The notes beneath the pieces were generated by a model. The model did not search any database, was not told the DNA's origin, and saw only the letters and a list, made by a program, of their open reading frames with translations. This document shows positions 15,623-19,251 of a stretch of 19,251 bases of DNA, in pieces. How positions within the stretch are numbered: position 1 is the first letter of the stretch; every line of letters starts with the position of its first letter. Source of the stretch: an uncultured Clostridia bacterium (GTDB taxonomy: Bacteria > Bacillota > Clostridia > Christensenellales > Borkfalkiaceae); contig CAKQSI010000040.1 in assembly GCA_934272745.1 (NCBI GenBank), positions 1-19,251 on the forward strand. Reading direction: 5' to 3'. Both the position numbers and the translations under genes were made by a program.

Positions 15623-16416
15623 GCTTTGCGCCCTCCTTTCTGCTTATTCGAACGGAGATTGATGAAGAACAACAGCGTCAGCACCACCACGAAAATGAGC
15701 GTCGACAGCGCGCGCAGTGACGGCGTAAGCCCGCCCTTTACCGCGTCTTTATAAATAAAGGTGGAAAGGGTGTCGAACGACGTGCTGGTCGTATAGTTGG
15801 TGACGACGAAGTCGTCGATGGAAAGGGTAAACGACAACATAAAGCCGGAGATCATACCCGGCAGAATTTCCGGAAGAATGACCGAAAACATCGCTTTCAT
15901 CGGCGTGGCGCCGAGGTCGAGGCAGGCTTCGTAAATATTGTTATTCATCTGTTTTAATTTGGGCAGAACGGACAAAACGACGTACGGCGCGCAGAACGTG
16001 ATATGCGCCAGAATGACCGTAACCCGTCCGCGCGGCAGCGCAAACACCAGAAACAGCAGTAAAAGCGAGATACCGGTGACGATTTCCGCATTCGCAACGG
16101 GGATCTGGTTGATAAACGAAAAGGTGTGTTTCATTTTCTTTCTCGAATAGAAAATGCCGATCGCGCCCATGGTGCCGAGCAGCGTCGCGAAGAAGGAAGC
16201 GATCAGCCCCACTTCCAGCGTATTGAGAAAGACTTTTAAGATCTGCTGCCCTTTCGCCCCCGCAAACAGATCGCGGTACAGGTTGAACGAAAAACCGTGC
16301 CAGTCGCCCATAACGCCGCTTTCGGTAAACGAAAACACGACGACGAACATGATAGGCGTGTAGATAAAGAGAAGAACGAGCGCGAGATAGCAGTTGGAAA
16401 GAATCTTTTTTACCAT
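15619..16416 (-). CDS. potC: Polyamine ABC transporter permease PotC
   Basis: A 265-aa inner-membrane permease subunit with six predicted membrane segments, the family length. The cytoplasmic EAA loop that docks to the ATPase reads EACLDLGATPMKAMFSVILP. The segment SFTLSIDDFVVTNYTT is characteristic of PotC. It overlaps potB by 7 bases upstream and potD by 4 bases (ATGA) downstream. GGAGGAG precedes the start by 11 bases within the end of potB. The arrangement implies coupled translation of the whole transporter. Confidence 0.96.
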   Translation of the reverse strand: MVKKILSNCYLALVLLFIYTPIMFVVVFSFTESGVMGDWHGFSFNLYRDLFAGAKGQQILKVFLNTLEVGLIASFFATLLGTMGAIGIFYSRKKMKHTFSFINQIPVANAEIVTGISLLLLFLVFALPRGRVTVILAHITFCAPYVVLSVLPKLKQMNNNIYEACLDLGATPMKAMFSVILPEILPGMISGFMLSFTLSIDDFVVTNYTTSTSFDTLSTFIYKDAVKGGLTPSLRALSTLIFVVVLTLLFFINLRSNKQKGGRKA

Positions 16417-17195
16417 AGCGATTTTTTCTCCTCCTCTTTAGAAAGACGATTCGTGACCAGCGTGCTGATCAAAATCACGACCAGCATCAGCGTGGAAAGC
16501 GCCGCGGCATAGTTCCACTGATCCATTTTATATGCCTGGTTGATCAGGTTGCCGAACAGCTGAATGGTGTTTCTGGACAGCATATCCGAAATAACGAAGG
16601 TGGAAATGCAGGGCATAAACACCATGGTGATGCCGCTCATTACGCCCGGCATGGACAGCGGTACCACGGTTTTGAAAAACACTTCGCGGTTGTTGCAGCC
16701 GAGGTCTTTTGCGGCTTCGATGTAACTTTTGTCCATCTTGGCAAGTTGGTTGTAGATGGGCAGGATCATAAACGGCAGAAAGTTGTACACCATACCGAGC
16801 ATGGTGGTGAAATATCCCGGCGTGATGCGGAGGTAGTCGAAGATGCCGCGCATCGCAAGCGTACGGAGCAGAAAGTTCATCCACATAGGCAGAATGAACA
16901 GCGTCATCAACACCCCGCCCTTTTTCTTGAAATTGGTAGCGAGGAAATACGCCACGGGATAGCCGATCAAAAGGCACGCCGCCGTGGAAACCAGCCCCAC
17001 GCCGATGGATTTGACGACCGCGGTCATGGCTTCCGCCCGGGTAAAGATGAGCGCGAAGTTTTCAAACGTAAAGTGCCAGTCCTTATCCGTAAACGCGTAC
17101 ACGCAGATGATCAGAATGGGCAGCACCACGAAAAGGATCAGAAACAGAAAGTACGGGATCCCCACGTATTTCCGCTGGAAGCGCAGTTTTTTCAT
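16410..17195 (-). CDS. potB: Polyamine ABC transporter permease PotB
   Basis: A 261-aa permease with six predicted membrane segments, forming the channel together with PotC. The EAA loop is EAAKDLGCNNREVFFKTVVP. The segment LPMWMNFLLRTLAMRGIF near residues 101-118 is typical of PotB proteins. The ATG overlaps the potA stop (ATGA) and AAGGAGG lies 10 bases upstream inside potA. Length and order (A-B-C-D) match the standard Firmicutes operon. Confidence 0.96.
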   Translation of the reverse strand: MKKLRFQRKYVGIPYFLFLILFVVLPILIICVYAFTDKDWHFTFENFALIFTRAEAMTAVVKSIGVGLVSTAACLLIGYPVAYFLATNFKKKGGVLMTLFILPMWMNFLLRTLAMRGIFDYLRITPGYFTTMLGMVYNFLPFMILPIYNQLAKMDKSYIEAAKDLGCNNREVFFKTVVPLSMPGVMSGITMVFMPCISTFVISDMLSRNTIQLFGNLINQAYKMDQWNYAAALSTLMLVVILISTLVTNRLSKEEEKKSLW

Positions 17196-18706
17196 TCCGC
17201 CTGCTCCTCCTTGATCCCGATAACGGTCAGCTTATCTTTTAAGAATTCTACGCCGACCTGATCGCCGTCGTCCCACGGATCGACGGAGTTGACGTACAAA
17301 AGATCGCCCTCTTCGGTCTTGAGTTCGACTTCGTAATGGTTGCCGCGATAGAGGACGGAAACCACTTCCGCAACGGTGGCGCCTTCTTCCAGGTCGTCGC
17401 GCATATCCACGCCGTCGAACGGAACGACGACTTCCACTTTCTTGCCGGAAAGGTCGATCGCTTCTCCGTCTTTATCCACTTTTACGCCGTTTTCTTCTTT
17501 CCAGCCGTCGGGAAGCAGCGCGTCGGTATTGACTTCTACCTTGCCGAAGGAACCGAAGTCCACCACGCCGTCCGAAACCACTTCGCCCTCGAAACGGTTA
17601 TTGAGGCGCGCTTTTTTCATAATGTGGATATCCTGCGGTTTGATAAAAAGACCGACGCGTTCGCCGATGTCCCAGTCTTCGGTGGTCTGAACGGTATATT
17701 CGTAGCCGCTCTTTGCGCGGACTTCCATTTCGTAATGCATGCCCTTGAAAATCTTGCTTAAAATAACGCCGGTGGTCATGCTGCTTTTGTTGTCTTCTTC
17801 CAGAAGGAAAATATCTTCGGGGCGCAGAACGACGTCCACGGGTTCGTTTTCGCCGAAGCCGAAGTCCACGCAAGTGTACTCTTCTCCGTCGAATTCGACC
17901 AGATAATCCTTTTTCATCACGCCGTCAAAAATGTTACTCTCGCCGATGAAGTCCGCAACGAACGCGTTTTTGGGTTCGTTGTAAATGTCGGTGGGGGTGC
18001 CGATCTGCTGAATGACGCCGTTTTTCATGACGACGACGGTATCGCTCATGGTCAGCGCTTCTTCCTGATCGTGCGTAACGTAGATAAAAGTAATGCCCAG
18101 TTTTTTGTGCATTTCCTTTAGTTCCAGTTGCATTTCCTTGCGCATTTTCAAATCGAGCGCACCCAAAGGTTCGTCTAAAAGCAGAATTTCGGGTTCGTTG
18201 ACGATCGCGCGGGCGATGGCGACGCGCTGCTGCTGCCCGCCGGAAAGCGAGTTGACGTCACGAAAATCGTAGTCGGTAAGTCCTACCATTTTCAGGGCGT
18301 CGTACACCTTTTTTTCGATGACGTCCTTGGATAATCTGACCTTTTTGGTCTTTAAGTTGCCTTTTTTGTCCACCACCTGTTTTTCAAGACGCTTCTGCTT
18401 TAAGCCGAACGCGATGTTATCGAACACGTTGAGATGCGGAAACAGCGCGTACCGCTGAAAGACGGTGTTGATGGGGCGCTGGTGCGGCGGAGTGTCCAGA
18501 ATACTTTTGCCGTTGAACAGGATTTCGCCGCTGTCGGGCATTTCAAAGCCGGCGATCATGCGGAGCGTCGTCGTCTTTCCGCAGCCGGACGGACCTAAAA
18601 ACGTGACGAATTCACCCTTTCGGATGTACAGGTCCATGTGGTTGACGGCAAGACTGCCGTCGTAGTCTTTGACAACGTTCTTGAGTTCGATGATTTTTTC
18701 AGCCAT
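17192..18706 (-). CDS. potA: Polyamine ABC transporter ATPase PotA, long form
   Basis: The ATPase that powers polyamine import. Visible motifs are Walker A GPSGCGKTT (38-46), the Q-loop VFQRYALFPH (82-91), signature LSGGQQQ (154-160), Walker B ILLLDE (174-179) and the switch histidine H212 in VTHDQEEAL. At 504 aa it exceeds the usual 350-370. A lysine-rich insert of about 25-30 residues (105-132) lies between the Q-loop and the signature. The C-terminal regulatory part contains two similar TOBE-type modules: one ending VGLFIKPQDIHIMKK, and a second with YEVELKTEEGDLLYVNSVDP and VGVEFLKDKLTVI. The start has TGAGGT 6-7 bases upstream, a moderate signal. It is the first gene of the operon. No regulator gene is visible upstream in the window, and I could not define a convincing promoter. 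Confidence 0.95.
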   Translation of the reverse strand: MAEKIIELKNVVKDYDGSLAVNHMDLYIRKGEFVTFLGPSGCGKTTTLRMIAGFEMPDSGEILFNGKSILDTPPHQRPINTVFQRYALFPHLNVFDNIAFGLKQKRLEKQVVDKKGNLKTKKVRLSKDVIEKKVYDALKMVGLTDYDFRDVNSLSGGQQQRVAIARAIVNEPEILLLDEPLGALDLKMRKEMQLELKEMHKKLGITFIYVTHDQEEALTMSDTVVVMKNGVIQQIGTPTDIYNEPKNAFVADFIGESNIFDGVMKKDYLVEFDGEEYTCVDFGFGENEPVDVVLRPEDIFLLEEDNKSSMTTGVILSKIFKGMHYEMEVRAKSGYEYTVQTTEDWDIGERVGLFIKPQDIHIMKKARLNNRFEGEVVSDGVVDFGSFGKVEVNTDALLPDGWKEENGVKVDKDGEAIDLSGKKVEVVVPFDGVDMRDDLEEGATVAEVVSVLYRGNHYEVELKTEEGDLLYVNSVDPWDDGDQVGVEFLKDKLTVIGIKEEQAE

Positions 18707-18815
18707 AGGATTACCTCACAGTAGAAAAATTACCGTCCGCGCCGATTTTGTCCGCGCCTGCCGGGTAGCATTCGTAAAATTAACGGTGGGGATCAAAAAC
18801 AAGATCCCCGGAGAA
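18707..18815. other. Region upstream of potA with one hairpin
   Basis: Probable pot leader. It contains a perfect hairpin GGGGATC (18788-18794), loop of eight, GATCCCC (18803-18809). No good sigma-A promoter was found here on the minus strand, so transcription may start within or beyond the repeats further upstream. Confidence 0.5.
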
Positions 18816-18896
18816 CGTTTTTCCGAAACGTTTTAGATACGTTTTTCGGGTACGTTCTTTAAGATATGTCTTTCGGACACGTTTTTTCAGATACGT
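18816..18896. repeat. Three 27-bp imperfect tandem repeats upstream of potA
   Basis: Units at 18816-18842, 18843-18869 and 18870-18896. On the minus strand each begins ACGTATCT or ACATATCT and ends with a CCGAAA or CGGAAA stretch. A frame across them would read TYLKxRxRK repeats, but it has no ribosome binding site and starts inside the 56-bp array, so it is treated as noncoding. Confidence 0.75.
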
Positions 18897-19028
18897 CCCG
18901 CAAAATCGGGAACAAGCCGGGGTTCGTCCGCCTTGCCCCAAAAAAAACGATTTAAGTCGCCGGAAATGCGTTGTGCAATTATTTGGTTTTGACTGATAGA
19001 GCGAATGGGGGGTTGCCCCGTTCACCCC

Positions 19029-19251
19029 AAGAACGGGTCGAAGACCCGGGGAAAAGTCGGTTTCGTACTTTGCCCCGTTTACCCAAGAACGGGTCGAAGA
19101 CCCGGGGAAAAGTCGGTTTCGCACTTTGCCCCGTTTACCTAAGAACGGGTCGAAGACCCGGGGAAAAGTCGGTTTCGCACTTTGCCCCGTTTACCTAAGA
19201 ACGGGTCGAAGACCCGGGGAAAAGTCGGTTTCGCACTTTGCCCCGTTTACC
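19029..19251. repeat. 56-bp tandem array, at least four units, running off the right edge
   Basis: Near-identical units start at 19029, 19085, 19141 and 19197 (AAGAACGGGTCGAAGACCCG...). The last is cut by the window end after 55 of 56 bases. A partial unit end (TTGCCCCGTTCACCCC) precedes the first, from about 19013. Each unit can fold two neighbouring hairpins: CGGGTC-GAA-GACCCG, and CGGGGAAAAGT with ACTTTGCCCCG (one mismatch). There are no unique spacers, so it is not a CRISPR array. Since 56 is not a multiple of three, no frame stays constant across units, which argues against coding. Confidence 0.95.

Noticed and set aside
18780..19198. Open frames on both strands across the 27-bp and 56-bp arrays
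   Set aside because: The 56-bp period shifts the frame in every unit, and no ribosome binding site precedes either frame. The apparent protein repeats only reflect the DNA repeats.
19029..19251. Possible CRISPR array
   Set aside because: Adjacent units are near-identical over the full 56 bases with no unique spacers, and no cas gene is visible.

Overview
The window looks like chromosomal DNA from an endospore-forming Firmicutes/Clostridia-type bacterium of moderate to high GC. The evidence is spmA-spmB, a PotABCD operon with ATGA overlaps, AGGAGG-type ribosome binding sites, sigma-A-like promoters (TTGACA/TATAAT), a TatD-linked radical SAM gene and the 16S sequence. A gut Clostridia lineage such as Christensenellales or Oscillospirales is plausible, but that is inference. 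No phage, IS transposase or CRISPR array was found.

Layout. Positions 1-2230 (minus strand) hold the front of an rRNA operon: a TTGACA-N17-TAGAAT promoter, a hairpin-rich leader, 16S rRNA, tRNA-Ala(UGC) and tRNA-Ile(GAU). The 23S gene would lie beyond the left edge. Upstream on the same strand are metG, tatD, a TatD-linked radical SAM gene and rsmA. This is the conserved metG-tatD-(rnmV)-rsmA neighbourhood, but no rnmV is visible. Divergent from metG, on the plus strand, are spmA and spmB (spore maturation), a structured RNA/leader with its own promoter and terminator, a two-TM protein of unknown function, galK and comFC. A strong bidirectional terminator (13845-13882) separates comFC from the convergent potA-potB-potC-potD polyamine ABC transporter operon (minus strand, 18706 to 14072).

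Two things stand out. First, 9459-9693 holds an extended -10 promoter, a roughly 140-nt multi-helix fold (16-bp and 9-bp outer helices, a GAAA-capped hairpin and two more helices) with competing alternative pairings, and a UUCG-capped terminator. The terminator sits directly against the ribosome binding site of the unknown membrane protein. It reads as either a riboswitch/attenuator leader or a free small RNA, and I do not recognise its class.

Second, the window is full of short tandem repeats of unrelated sequence. Three conserved proteins carry extra terminal tails made of in-frame repeats: TatD N-terminus 3 x 39 bp, SpmA C-terminus 4 x 42 bp, ComFC C-terminus 4 x 48 bp. Gaps between genes carry 24-bp, 27-bp, about 63-bp and 56-bp arrays, plus a dispersed CCGCGCGGGGTTGTAA-like motif. 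The 56-bp array (19029 onward) runs off the right edge. This suggests a genome prone to minisatellite expansion, in which coding arrays keep unit lengths divisible by three.
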